Under the pieces are notes generated by a model. It was not told the origin of the DNA, searched no databases, and saw only the letters and a program-made list of their open reading frames with translations. A DNA stretch of 7,880 nt from an uncultured Acidaminococcus sp. (GTDB taxonomy: Bacteria > Bacillota_C > Negativicutes > Acidaminococcales > Acidaminococcaceae): NCBI GenBank assembly GCA_900314165.1, contig OMUE01000050.1, positions 1-7,880 on the forward strand, read 5' to 3'. Of this stretch, positions 1 through 6,071 are shown one piece after another; the stretch's first letter is position 1; the number at the start of each line of letters is the position of its first letter. The translations under genes and the position numbers were made by a program.

Positions 1-128
1 ATGAATACGATCCGGAGGTAGGCGATCGTGAGAACGGCATTGCTCCCGGCACGCAGTTTGAAGATCTGCCGGATGACTGGATCTGCCCGCTGTGCGGCTC
101 TCCCAAGAGCGCCTTTGTAAAAGCATAA
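1..128 (+). CDS. Rubredoxin, 3' part (5' end outside window)
   Basis: This is a small iron-sulfur electron carrier of the cytoplasm, which binds one Fe through four cysteines. The open frame runs from base 3 to a TAA at 126-128 and gives 41 residues. These include the family's YDPE-GD stretch, PGT-FEDLP-DW and the second cysteine pair in ICPLCG (visible residues 27-32). Rubredoxins are about 52-54 residues long, so only about a dozen N-terminal residues, with the first CxxC pair, lie left of the window. The next gene, a flavodiiron protein, starts 12 bp downstream. Rubredoxin is the usual electron donor to that enzyme, so the two very likely form one transcript and one redox chain. A rubredoxin domain at the C-terminus of a larger protein cannot be excluded because the start is not visible. 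Confidence 0.93.
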   Translation, partial: EYDPEVGDRENGIAPGTQFEDLPDDWICPLCGSPKSAFVKA

Positions 129-140
129 AGGAGAAATAAA

Positions 141-1340
141 ATGGAATGCATTAGAAAATTAACGGATGATCTGTATTGGGTTGGTGCCGACGACCGCCGC
201 CTGGCTTTGTTTGAAAATATCCACCCCATTCCCCGGGGTGTATCCTACAACTCCTATCTGCTGCTGGGTGAAAAGACAGTGTTGTTTGATACAGCGGACT
301 GGGCTGTCTGCCGGCAGTTCCTGGAAAACATTGAAGCTGTCCTGGCCGGCCGTCCCCTGGACTACCTGGTAGTGAACCACGTGGAACCGGACCACGCGGC
401 ATCCCTGAACGAAGTACTGCTGCGTTATCCGGATGTGACTGTCGTCAGCAATGAAAAGGCCTTCCAGCTCATGGCCCAATTCGGTTATCATCCTGCCAAT
501 AAAGATGTGGTGAACGATGGGGATACCCGCACATTCGGTGCCCATACCCTGACGTTTATTAAGGCTCCTATGGTCCACTGGCCGGAAGCTATGGCTACCT
601 TTGATACCACCACCGGTACCCTGTACTCCGCCGATGCCTTTGGGACCTTCGGTGCCCTGAACGGCCGGATCTTCAACGACGAAGTAGATTTTGACAGAGA
701 CTGGCTGGACGAAGCCCGCCGGTACTATACCAATATCGTGGGCAAATACGGGCCCCAGGTCATGAATCTGCTGCGCAAGGCTGGCAAGCTGGACATTAAG
801 ATGATCTGCCCCCTGCACGGTCCCGTGTGGCGCAGCAACATCCCCTATCTGCTTGATAAGTACTGCCATTGGGCCTGCTATGAACCGGAAGAAAAGGGCG
901 TGCTGATTGCTTATGCTTCCATGTACGGCAATACGGAAAGCACCGCCAACATCCTGGCCGCCAAGCTGGCAGAAAAGGGCATGACGAACATCGCCATGTA
1001 CGATGTATCCAGCACGGATACTTCCTACCTGATTTCTGAAGTGTTCAAGTACAGCCATCTGGTGCTGGCTTCCGTAACTTATAACCTGAATATCTATCCG
1101 AAGATGCTGACGTTCCTGGATGATATGAAAGCTCTCAATGTCCAAAAGCGTATTGTAGGCATCATCGAAAATGGTTCCTGGGCTTGCACCGTAGGCGGCA
1201 AGATGCAGGAAATCCTGGAAAAGATGAAGGCCATGACCGTCCTGGAAGATGGGGTCACCATCAACTCCTCCATGACCAAGGGGCAGGAACATTCCATGGA
1301 TGCTCTGGTGGATACGCTGTATAAGTCGATTAAGGGATAA
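141..1340 (+). CDS. fprA: Flavodiiron protein (class A; rubredoxin:O2/NO oxidoreductase)
   Basis: The protein reduces O2 to water and/or NO to N2O in the cytoplasm, protecting anaerobes. The N-terminal metallo-beta-lactamase-like domain (about residues 1-245) carries a full diiron ligand set: H80-x-E82-x-D84 in NHVEPDH, H146 in MVHWPE, D165 in SADAFG and H226 in CPLHGP. The C-terminal flavodoxin-like domain (about 253-399) has the FMN phosphate loop ASMYGNTEST (259-268) and a second FMN-binding loop around ENGSWACT (343-350). There is no C-terminal rubredoxin or NAD(P)H-oxidase extension, and 399 residues is the normal length for class A. The ATG at 141 follows AAAGGAG with a 7-nt spacer. The preceding rubredoxin gene ends 12 bp upstream, consistent with electron delivery from that partner. 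A perfect hairpin terminator follows at 1350. Whether O2 or NO is preferred cannot be read from the sequence. Confidence 0.96.
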   Translation: MECIRKLTDDLYWVGADDRRLALFENIHPIPRGVSYNSYLLLGEKTVLFDTADWAVCRQFLENIEAVLAGRPLDYLVVNHVEPDHAASLNEVLLRYPDVTVVSNEKAFQLMAQFGYHPANKDVVNDGDTRTFGAHTLTFIKAPMVHWPEAMATFDTTTGTLYSADAFGTFGALNGRIFNDEVDFDRDWLDEARRYYTNIVGKYGPQVMNLLRKAGKLDIKMICPLHGPVWRSNIPYLLDKYCHWACYEPEEKGVLIAYASMYGNTESTANILAAKLAEKGMTNIAMYDVSSTDTSYLISEVFKYSHLVLASVTYNLNIYPKMLTFLDDMKALNVQKRIVGIIENGSWACTVGGKMQEILEKMKAMTVLEDGVTINSSMTKGQEHSMDALVDTLYKSIKG

Positions 1341-1349
1341 TTAAGTACT

Positions 1350-1383
1350 AAAAAAGCAGTGGCAATTTGCCACTGCTTTTTTC
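1350..1383. terminator. Bidirectional intrinsic terminator between fprA and tsaD
   Basis: Bases 1350-1363 and 1369-1382 form a perfect 14-bp inverted repeat (AAAAAAGCAGTGGC and its complement) with a short AATTT loop. The stem has an A-tract on one side and a T-tract on the other, so it gives a GC-rich stem plus U-run on either strand. It starts 9 bp after the fprA stop. It is also the first strong terminator-like hairpin met by transcription leaving tsaD on the opposite strand. Confidence 0.9.
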
Positions 1384-1439
1384 TTGTGTGAGATGATAGA
1401 TGATAGAAGTTAGATGATAGATACACAGGTAAACCCACC

Positions 1440-1457
1440 ACCGTTGCAAGCAACGGT
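1440..1457. other. Perfect short hairpin inside the intergenic element
   Basis: ACCGTTGC, AA and GCAACGGT form an 8-bp perfect inverted repeat. It has no T-run directly after it, so it is more likely a structural part of the repeat element than a terminator. Confidence 0.6.
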
Positions 1458-1460
1458 CCC

Positions 1461-1479
1461 CCGCCCTTGAAAAGGGCGG
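1461..1479. other. Second perfect hairpin inside the intergenic element
   Basis: CCGCCCTT, GAA and AAGGGCGG form an 8-bp perfect, GC-rich inverted repeat only 3 bp from the previous hairpin. Neither strand has a following U-run, so a simple terminator role is unlikely. The pair would form a double stem-loop in the 3' region of the tsaD transcript. Confidence 0.6.
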
Positions 1480-1571
1480 ACAGGAAAATTCCGACAAGCA
1501 GGTTTCTAACCCCTGACAACAGGTTCTATCATATATCTTCTATCTTCTTTATTTTTTCGCTTTTCACTTTT

Positions 1572-2588
1572 TTATTCTCCCAGGCTCAAACTCGGATCCG
1601 CATTCAGGTCCAGGCTGGCGAAGTCCTTATTGAGGTACTGGTAATAGCCTCTGACGCCGATCATAACGGCGTTGTCCGTGCACAGGATGGGCGTGGGATG
1701 GACCAGTTCCGCGCCGGCTTCTTTGGCCCCTTTGGCCAGGGCTTCCTGCAGATGCTTATTAGCCGACACGCCGCCTGCCAGCACGATCTTCTTCAGGCGC
1801 GTTGCCTTGATGGCCTGCTGGCATTTGGCCACCAGCACATCCACGATAGCCTGCTGGAAGGAGGCCGCCACGTCTTCCCGTTTTGCAGGCGTACCCTTCA
1901 TTTCTGCCGTATGCACGTAGTTGATGACGGCACTCTTCAGGCCGCTGAACGAAAAGTCATAGCTGTTGGGCAGCAGCGGCCGGGGAAATTCTATAGCCGC
2001 CGGGTTTCCACCCAGCGCCAGTTTCTCGATTTCCGGACCGCCGGGATAGGGCAGGCCCATGTACCGGGCAATCTTGTCGAAGGCTTCCCCTGCTGCATCG
2101 TCCCGGGTCTGGCCCAGCAGCCGGAACGTATTGTAATCTTCCACTACCAGCAGGGACGTATGGCCCCCGGACACCACCAGAGCCAAAAACGGCGGCTTCA
2201 GCTCCGGATCCGCCAGGAAGTTGGCGAAAACATGGCCTTCCAGATGGTTGACCCCGATGAGAGGCTTGCCCGTGCCCAGTGCCAGACCTTTGGCCGCACT
2301 GAGGCCCACCAGCAGGGCTCCTACCAGGCCGGGACCATAGGTTACAGCCACGGCGTCTATATCTTCCAGCGTCACGGCAGCGTCCTTCAGGGCCTTGTCG
2401 ATAACGGGCAGTACGTGCTCTATATGTTTGCGGGAGGCGATTTCCGGCACCACCCCGCCGAATTTCCGATGGATAAGGATCTGGGTGGACACCACATTGG
2501 ACAGGACATTCCGTCCATCCCGAACCACGGCCGCAGCCGTTTCATCACAGCTGCTTTCTATACCTAAAATTGTAATTGGTTTCGTCAT
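1572..2588 (-). CDS. tsaD: tRNA N6-threonylcarbamoyladenosine transferase subunit TsaD
   Basis: TsaD is the catalytic subunit that moves the threonylcarbamoyl group from TC-AMP to A37 of ANN-decoding tRNAs, giving t6A. It works with TsaB and TsaE in the cytoplasm. The protein is an ASKHA-fold member of the Kae1/Qri7/TsaD family, with a normal length of 338 residues. It starts with the ESSCDET phosphate motif (11-17) and has NHLEGH with metal ligands H115 and H119. It also has SGGHT (140-144), AGGVSAN (271-277) and the third metal ligand D305 in CTDNA. ATG at 2588 is preceded by GAGGAG at short spacing, and the rimI stop lies only 12 bp upstream, so this is the last gene of the tsaE-tsaB-rimI-tsaD operon. 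No terminator directly follows the stop. The transcript probably runs through the repeat element to the hairpin at 1350-1382. Confidence 0.97.
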   Translation of the reverse strand: MTKPITILGIESSCDETAAAVVRDGRNVLSNVVSTQILIHRKFGGVVPEIASRKHIEHVLPVIDKALKDAAVTLEDIDAVAVTYGPGLVGALLVGLSAAKGLALGTGKPLIGVNHLEGHVFANFLADPELKPPFLALVVSGGHTSLLVVEDYNTFRLLGQTRDDAAGEAFDKIARYMGLPYPGGPEIEKLALGGNPAAIEFPRPLLPNSYDFSFSGLKSAVINYVHTAEMKGTPAKREDVAASFQQAIVDVLVAKCQQAIKATRLKKIVLAGGVSANKHLQEALAKGAKEAGAELVHPTPILCTDNAVMIGVRGYYQYLNKDFASLDLNADPSLSLGE

Positions 2589-2600
2589 ATACTCCTCGCT

Positions 2601-3053
2601 TCACAGGTCCACGCGCATGAGGATCGCGTCTTCCCCGTTGTCTTCGTAATAATGAGGCCGGCGGCCACAGGCTGCAAACCCCAGGTGTTTATAGGTGGCC
2701 AGGGCCGGTTCGTTGCCCGCCCGGACCTCCAGGGTCATTTCCGTGGCAGCCAGCTTCCGGGCCTCGTCCATCATAGTTCCCACCAGGAACAATCCCAGCT
2801 TCTGTCCCCGTTTTTCAGGGGTTACGGCCAGCCGCATGACCTGAGCTTCCCCGGCCACCAGCCAGAAGCCCCCATAGGCTACGGGGGTTCCCTGCTGTTC
2901 TACCACCAGATAATGGCTGAGCCGGCCTTCCAGCTCGTCTTCCCAAGTCGTAAAGGACCAGGGCTCCGGAAACGAAGCTTCGTCCATGGGCAGCAACCAC
3001 AGCAGGTCATGTTCTGTTAAAGGGCGGGTTGTGTTTTGTGTCTCTTTTCCCAT
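2601..3053 (-). CDS. rimI: Ribosomal protein S18-alanine N-acetyltransferase RimI (GNAT)
   Basis: This GNAT-fold acetyltransferase uses acetyl-CoA. RimI acetylates the N-terminal alanine of ribosomal protein S18, and it is commonly encoded between tsaB and tsaD in Firmicutes. The 150 residues show an N-terminal EASFPEPWS (26-34) typical of RimI and the acetyl-CoA loop RGQKLG (82-87). They also show LEVRAGNEPALATYKHLGF (108-126), containing the conserved Glu (E109) and a Tyr (Y121) at the position of the RimI catalytic tyrosine. The C-terminal HYYEDNGEDAILMR (134-147) matches the family ending. ATG at 3053 overlaps the tsaB 3' end by 37 bp and has only a weak purine-rich site (AGAAG) before it, so translation is probably coupled to tsaB. 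The RimI call rests on motifs plus operon context. The true acetylation target could differ. Confidence 0.92.
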   Translation of the reverse strand: MGKETQNTTRPLTEHDLLWLLPMDEASFPEPWSFTTWEDELEGRLSHYLVVEQQGTPVAYGGFWLVAGEAQVMRLAVTPEKRGQKLGLFLVGTMMDEARKLAATEMTLEVRAGNEPALATYKHLGFAACGRRPHYYEDNGEDAILMRVDL

Positions 3054-3718
3054 AATTCTTCTGCTTCCGATCTGCGGATATAGAATGGATCCATGCCAAA
3101 ATAACTGTGCTTGTCTCCGGGAACATAGCTCTCAGCGCCTAAAATGGCCACAGAGGAGGCTTTAGGCAGTCTGGCATATTCCGGTACCAAAGACACTTTT
3201 TTACAGCCCTCAAGGGATATTTTGCGGCATTCTCCCAAAATGACGGAGGGCAGTTCTTCCTGCTCCAGCATAGCGGGCAGGTCTTTGACCGCCGTGATTT
3301 CCACGTCTTTTACAGACACCGGCAACCCATCCTGCCACACATACCGTCCCACGTACACATTGCCCTTCTGGGCATCCAGCACGGGCACCAGCTGCACGCC
3401 GGGAACTGGCAGATTGTAGGCCATGACCTGCAGGGTATCCACCCCTACCAGGGGGATATCCAGGCTGTAGGCCAACGCTTCTGCCGTGGCCATACCAATG
3501 CGCAGGCCCGTAAAGGAACCAGGCCCCCGGCTGATGGCAATGAGTTCTAGGTCCTTCCGGTCTTTCTTCGTCATGGTCAGCAGCGTTTCCAGCTGGGGCA
3601 CCAAACCTTCCGAGTGGGTCAGGCCCACGTTGATATCCAAGGCCCCTAATACTTTGGGGCCATCACACAAAGCCACGGAGCACACTCTCGTAGCCGTATC
3701 GATTCCTAATGTCAACAC
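3017..3718 (-). CDS. tsaB: tRNA threonylcarbamoyladenosine biosynthesis protein TsaB
   Basis: TsaB is the non-catalytic ASKHA-fold partner of TsaD, which it dimerises with and stabilises in t6A synthesis. The 233-residue protein starts MLTLGIDTATRVCSVAL, the usual TsaB opening. It contains SRGPGSFTGLRIGMA (63-77), the family signature, then VDTLQVMA (93-100), DAQKGNVYVGRY (115-126) and the C-terminal PFYIRRSEAEELWEKR (211-226). The metal-binding HxxxH of TsaD is absent, as expected for TsaB. The start is a GTG at 3716-3718 whose bases overlap the tsaE TGA by 7 bp (GTGTTGA), an arrangement that suggests translational coupling. A TTG directly after it is an alternative start. The 3' end overlaps rimI by 37 bp. 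Confidence 0.96.
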   Translation of the reverse strand: MLTLGIDTATRVCSVALCDGPKVLGALDINVGLTHSEGLVPQLETLLTMTKKDRKDLELIAISRGPGSFTGLRIGMATAEALAYSLDIPLVGVDTLQVMAYNLPVPGVQLVPVLDAQKGNVYVGRYVWQDGLPVSVKDVEITAVKDLPAMLEQEELPSVILGECRKISLEGCKKVSLVPEYARLPKASSVAILGAESYVPGDKHSYFGMDPFYIRRSEAEELWEKRHKTQPAL

Positions 3719-4176
3719 GCTTTTTCAACCTTCCTGCACAATGCTTCATAATGTTCCCCACAGGGAAGGAATTCCAGTTCCCGACCATTGTCCTTGCGGC
3801 TGAACCGGATTTCCAGATACTCCTCAGGCATATATTCCTGGAACAGATCCGCCCATTCTATGAACGTGACCCCGTCCCCACCGGCGTATTCGGAAAAGCC
3901 GATGTCCTCTAATTCTTCCGGCCAGTTGATGCGATACAGGTCGAAGTGTTTTATGGTCAGAGTAGGGCTTTTGTACATATTCATCAGGGAAAAGGTAGGA
4001 GAGACCACCTTTTGGGGATCTACGCCCAGGGCAGCAGCTGCTGCGGTGACCAGGCAGGTCTTGCCGCTGCCCAGTTCCCCGGTCAGCAGGATTACATCCC
4101 CATCACTGACGCATTGTCCTAATTTTTTCCCAACAGCCTCCGTAGCCGCCACATCCGGACAGAAAATGGACATCAT
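3712..4176 (-). CDS. tsaE: tRNA threonylcarbamoyladenosine biosynthesis ATPase TsaE
   Basis: TsaE is a P-loop ATPase that binds the TsaB-TsaD complex and is needed for repeated rounds of t6A formation. The 154-residue protein has Walker A GELGSGKT (33-40), the family's SPTF (59-62) and HFDLYR (77-82). It also has an acidic FIEWAD segment (105-110), in the family order and at the usual length of about 150 residues. It begins with two adjacent ATG codons (4174-4176 and 4171-4173). The best ribosome site is GGTGG, 7 nt before the first, so I use the first. It is the first gene of the operon. An extended -10 element lies about 35 bp upstream, and the tsaE stop overlaps the tsaB start. TsaC/Sua5, which makes the TC-AMP intermediate, is not in the window. 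Confidence 0.96.
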   Translation of the reverse strand: MMSIFCPDVAATEAVGKKLGQCVSDGDVILLTGELGSGKTCLVTAAAAALGVDPQKVVSPTFSLMNMYKSPTLTIKHFDLYRINWPEELEDIGFSEYAGGDGVTFIEWADLFQEYMPEEYLEIRFSRKDNGRELEFLPCGEHYEALCRKVEKAC

Positions 4177-4211
4177 TTGGTTTCCACCGCCTTTCGTTAC
4201 GCTAATAGTTT

Positions 4212-4220
4212 ATTATAGCA
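4212..4220 (-). promoter_or_regulatory. Extended -10 promoter for the tsaE-tsaB-rimI-tsaD operon
   Basis: Read on the minus strand, the bases are TGCTATAAT, a perfect TATAAT preceded by TG one base away (extended -10). The region where a -35 box would sit (around 4235-4241) shows no match to TTGACA and lies inside the heptamer repeats. This fits an extended-10 promoter that does not rely on -35. The 5' leader would be about 30 nt. Confidence 0.65.
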
Positions 4221-4230
4221 CATGGGGAAG

Positions 4231-4265
4231 TAGCGGGCTAGTGGCTAGGGATTAGGGATTAGGAG
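4231..4265. repeat. Five degenerate 7-bp tandem repeats
   Basis: Five consecutive heptads can be read on the plus strand: TAGCGGG, CTAGTGG, CTAGGGA, TTAGGGA, TTAGGAG. The shared core is YTAGNGR. The tract lies between the tsaE promoter and the pckA terminator and occupies the operon's expected -35 region. The period is the same as in the repeats at 1391-1421 and 1524-1547, although the unit sequence differs. Confidence 0.7.
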
Positions 4266-4266
4266 G

Positions 4267-4305
4267 CAATAAAAAAGCAGCTGCAGGGCAGCTGCTTTTT
4301 TATTG
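4267..4305 (-). terminator. Intrinsic terminator of pckA
   Basis: Bases 4267-4284 and 4288-4305 are a perfect 18-bp inverted repeat with a 3-base loop. The core is GCAGCTGC, flanked by A6/T6 tracts. On the minus strand it begins 3 nt after the pckA TGA and ends in a T6 run, so it terminates pckA. It should also stop read-through into the tsa operon. Confidence 0.92.
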
Positions 4306-4308
4306 CAA

Positions 4309-5868
4309 TCAATCTACTTTCGGACCGGCGTTGGCGATGTCTTCGGTGACTTCGCCGGCAAATTTCTTGAAGTTTTCGTTAAACAAACCGGCCAGCTTTC
4401 TGGCAGTTTTGTCGTATTCGGCTTTATCCGCCCAGGTAGATTTCGGATTCAGCACGGAGGCAGGTACGTTGGGACAGGATTTCGGGATGGAGACCCCGAA
4501 CAGCGGCATGGTAGTCCAGCCTTCCTTGCCCAGTTCGCCATCCAGAGCAGCATGGATCATAGCTCTCGTATAAGCCAGCTTCATGCGCTTGCCAACCCCA
4601 TACGGGCCGCCACTCCAGCCCGTGTTCACCAGATATACGTTCGTATCGTACTTCTGGATCCGTTCGCCCAACAGCTTCGCATAGGTCAGCGGAGGCAGCG
4701 GCAGGAACGGTTGACCAAAAGCCGTGGAGAACGTAGCCTGGGGTTCCGTAATGCCCCGTTCCGTGCCGGCTACCTTAGAAGTGTAACCGGTCAGGTAATG
4801 GTACATAGCCTGTTCCTTAGTCAGTTTGGAAATCGGAGGCAGTACGCCGAAAGCATCTGCCGTCAGGAAGATGATGTTCTTAGGATGGCCGGCCATGCTG
4901 GGCAGCTTGGCATTAGGGATATAATCCAGAGGATAAGCCACACGGGTATTTTCCGTCAGGCTGCTGTCGGAGAAATCAGGAACGCCGGTCTTGGGATCCA
5001 GGATGACGTTTTCCGTTACAGCCCCGAACCGAACAGCCCGGAAGATTTCCGGCTGGCTGTCTTCTGTCAGGTCGATGCACTTGGCATAGCAGCCGCCTTC
5101 TACGTTGAATACGCCATTATCGCCCCAGCCGTGTTCATCGTCACCGATCAGGGAACGATGGGGATCAGCGGACAGCGTGGTCTTGCCCGTACCGGACAGA
5201 CCAAAGAACAGGGCTACATCCCCTTTGCTGCCTTCGTTGCAGGAGCAGTGCATGCTCAGGATGCCCTGAGTAGGCAGCAGATAGTTCATGACGGAGAAGA
5301 TGGATTTCTTCAGTTCGCCGGCATACAGGCCGCCGCCGATAAGCACAGTTTTCTCATCGAAATTCAGGATAATAAACGTTTCAGAATTCGTATGGTCCAG
5401 TTCCGGTTCTGCCATCACATCGGGCAGGGAGATGACGGTAAAGTCTTCCTGGACGGTGCTGGGTTCATCCGTCTTAATGAACAGCTGGTTCACGAAGACG
5501 CTTTGCCAGGCCTTTTCGTTAATGAATTTTACGCGGATCTGGTACTTGGGATCTGCACCGGCTTTTACGTTGTTCACATAGACCTTGTGGGTCTTGATAA
5601 AGGCTTTGCATTTGGCGAACAGCCGGTCGTAAGTCTCCTTGGTGCAGGGCTGGTTCGTAGTCCAGCTCACCACGTCGTGGGTCAGGGGAGTGTCTACGAT
5701 GAATTTGTCCTTAGGAGAACGGCCGGTATGAGTTCCCGTCGTCACCCGCAGGGCACCTCTGTCGGTAAAGCAGCCTTCCCCATTTCGGATTGCTTCCTCG
5801 ATCAATTCCCGTACGTTTAAATCGCGGACAACTTCTTTTGCTTCGGCTAACAATTCAGCACTGATCAT
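4309..5868 (-). CDS. pckA: Phosphoenolpyruvate carboxykinase (ATP)
   Basis: This cytoplasmic enzyme interconverts oxaloacetate + ATP and PEP + CO2 + ADP. In gluconeogenic cells it makes PEP, and in many CO2-rich fermenters it can run in the carboxylating direction. The 519-residue length is normal for the ATP-dependent family. Motifs in order are TGRSPKDKF (48-56, substrate-binding segment), the kinase-1 P-loop GLSGTGKTT (223-231), the kinase-2/metal segment IGDDEHGWGD (241-250), NVEGGCYAK (255-263), FLTADAFGVLPP (334-345) and the RGITEPQATFSTAFG region (371-385). ATG at 5868 has an AGGAG about 12 nt upstream, somewhat far but the only good site. The gene is monocistronic, with its own near-consensus promoter (5935-5963) and a perfect 18-bp terminator just after the stop. 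The in vivo direction of flux cannot be told from the sequence. Confidence 0.97.
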   Translation of the reverse strand: MISAELLAEAKEVVRDLNVRELIEEAIRNGEGCFTDRGALRVTTGTHTGRSPKDKFIVDTPLTHDVVSWTTNQPCTKETYDRLFAKCKAFIKTHKVYVNNVKAGADPKYQIRVKFINEKAWQSVFVNQLFIKTDEPSTVQEDFTVISLPDVMAEPELDHTNSETFIILNFDEKTVLIGGGLYAGELKKSIFSVMNYLLPTQGILSMHCSCNEGSKGDVALFFGLSGTGKTTLSADPHRSLIGDDEHGWGDNGVFNVEGGCYAKCIDLTEDSQPEIFRAVRFGAVTENVILDPKTGVPDFSDSSLTENTRVAYPLDYIPNAKLPSMAGHPKNIIFLTADAFGVLPPISKLTKEQAMYHYLTGYTSKVAGTERGITEPQATFSTAFGQPFLPLPPLTYAKLLGERIQKYDTNVYLVNTGWSGGPYGVGKRMKLAYTRAMIHAALDGELGKEGWTTMPLFGVSIPKSCPNVPASVLNPKSTWADKAEYDKTARKLAGLFNENFKKFAGEVTEDIANAGPKVD

Positions 5869-5900
5869 TTTTAATTATCTCTCCTATTATTCCTGTCATT

Positions 5901-5914
5901 AGGCCTTCCGGCCT
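5901..5914 (-). promoter_or_regulatory. Small GC-rich inverted repeat in the pckA 5' leader
   Basis: AGGCC, TTCC, GGCCT forms a 5-bp stem with a 4-base loop, and the surrounding sequence also reads as a direct repeat GGAAGGCC GGAAGGCC on the minus strand. It lies between the predicted transcription start (about 5928) and the ribosome site (5881-5885). It may be a leader hairpin or a protein site; no known riboswitch is recognisable. Confidence 0.35.
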
Positions 5915-5921
5915 TCCATAT

Positions 5922-5929
5922 TGTATACA
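5922..5929. promoter_or_regulatory. TGTATACA palindrome at the pckA transcription start
   Basis: This is a perfect 8-bp palindrome located 5 bp downstream of the -10 hexamer, so it overlaps the predicted start of transcription. That is a common place for a repressor operator. Similar TA-centred palindromes are used by several regulator families, so the regulator cannot be named. Confidence 0.3.
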
Positions 5930-5934
5930 CTTTT

Positions 5935-5963
5935 ATTATAAGATATTTCCCGAACATTGACAA
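5935..5963 (-). promoter_or_regulatory. pckA promoter (sigma-70/SigA type)
   Basis: On the minus strand the -35 is TTGTCA (5958-5963), the spacer is exactly 17 bp and the -10 is TATAAT (5935-5940). That is 5/6 and 6/6 matches to consensus. The predicted start is near 5928, giving a leader of about 60 nt before the pckA ATG. Confidence 0.85.
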
Positions 5964-5995
5964 TAATCATCTGTCAGAAAATTGTATCAAATGAA

Positions 5996-6014
5996 TTTTG
6001 TAGAGCCTACAAAA
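5996..6014. promoter_or_regulatory. Inverted repeat upstream of the pckA promoter
   Basis: TTTTGTAG, AGC, CTACAAAA is a perfect 8-bp inverted repeat with a 3-bp spacer. It is centred about 45 bp upstream of the pckA -35 box and just past the acyl-CoA dehydrogenase terminator. It has the dyad form of a transcription-factor site. Its AT-rich arms mean chance is possible. Confidence 0.35.
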
Positions 6015-6024
6015 AATTTTCATG

Positions 6025-6058
6025 AAAAAAGGACCGTGAATCCGCATTCACGGTCCTT
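6025..6058 (-). terminator. Intrinsic terminator of the acyl-CoA dehydrogenase gene
   Basis: Bases 6029-6041 and 6046-6058 form a perfect 13-bp stem (AAGGACCGTGAAT and its complement) with a 4-base loop. On the minus strand it is followed by a continuous T-run (6025-6030). It sits 13 bp after the gene's stop codon. Confidence 0.92.
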
Positions 6059-6071
6059 AGGAAATTCAAGC

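Larger units (their letters stand above)
1391..1547. repeat. Candidate interspersed repeat: heptamer repeats flanking two hairpins
   Basis: This non-coding stretch separates convergent genes and is highly structured. Its left edge is a run of 7-bp units (AGATGAT, AGATGAT, AGAAGTT, AGATGAT from 1391). Its right edge is a complementary run with the same period (units of the type TTCTATC and ATATATC, 1524-1547). Bases 1402-1421 and 1525-1544 are inverted repeats matching at 18 of 20 positions. Between them lie two perfect hairpins, 1440-1457 (8-bp arms, AA loop) and 1461-1479 (8-bp arms, GAA loop). There is also an imperfect direct repeat, GACAAGCAGGTT (1493-1504) and GACAACAGGTT (1515-1525). 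The arrangement suggests a REP/MITE-like intergenic element, but copy number cannot be judged from one window. Confidence 0.55.

Noticed and set aside
159..1292. Long open frame antisense to the flavodiiron gene (377 codons)
   Set aside because: It mirrors a gene with complete catalytic motifs, its translation shows no family motif, and it has no supported start context. It is a shadow of codon bias.
1094..1519. 141-codon minus-strand frame across the repeat element into fprA
   Set aside because: It overlaps the 3' end of fprA, passes through the terminator hairpin and translates the repeats. It is unlikely to be a protein.
1391..1547. CRISPR array
   Set aside because: The repeats are 7-bp contiguous units and simple hairpins. 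There are no 23-40 bp direct repeats with unique spacers and no cas genes.
1467..2567. 366-codon plus-strand frame antisense to tsaD
   Set aside because: It starts inside the repeat element and runs opposite a fully motif-supported tsaD. The translation is rich in His/Gln/Arg with no recognisable domain.
4303..5820. 505-codon plus-strand frame antisense to pckA
   Set aside because: It covers almost all of pckA in reverse and begins within the pckA terminator region. It has no domain and no ribosome site worth noting.
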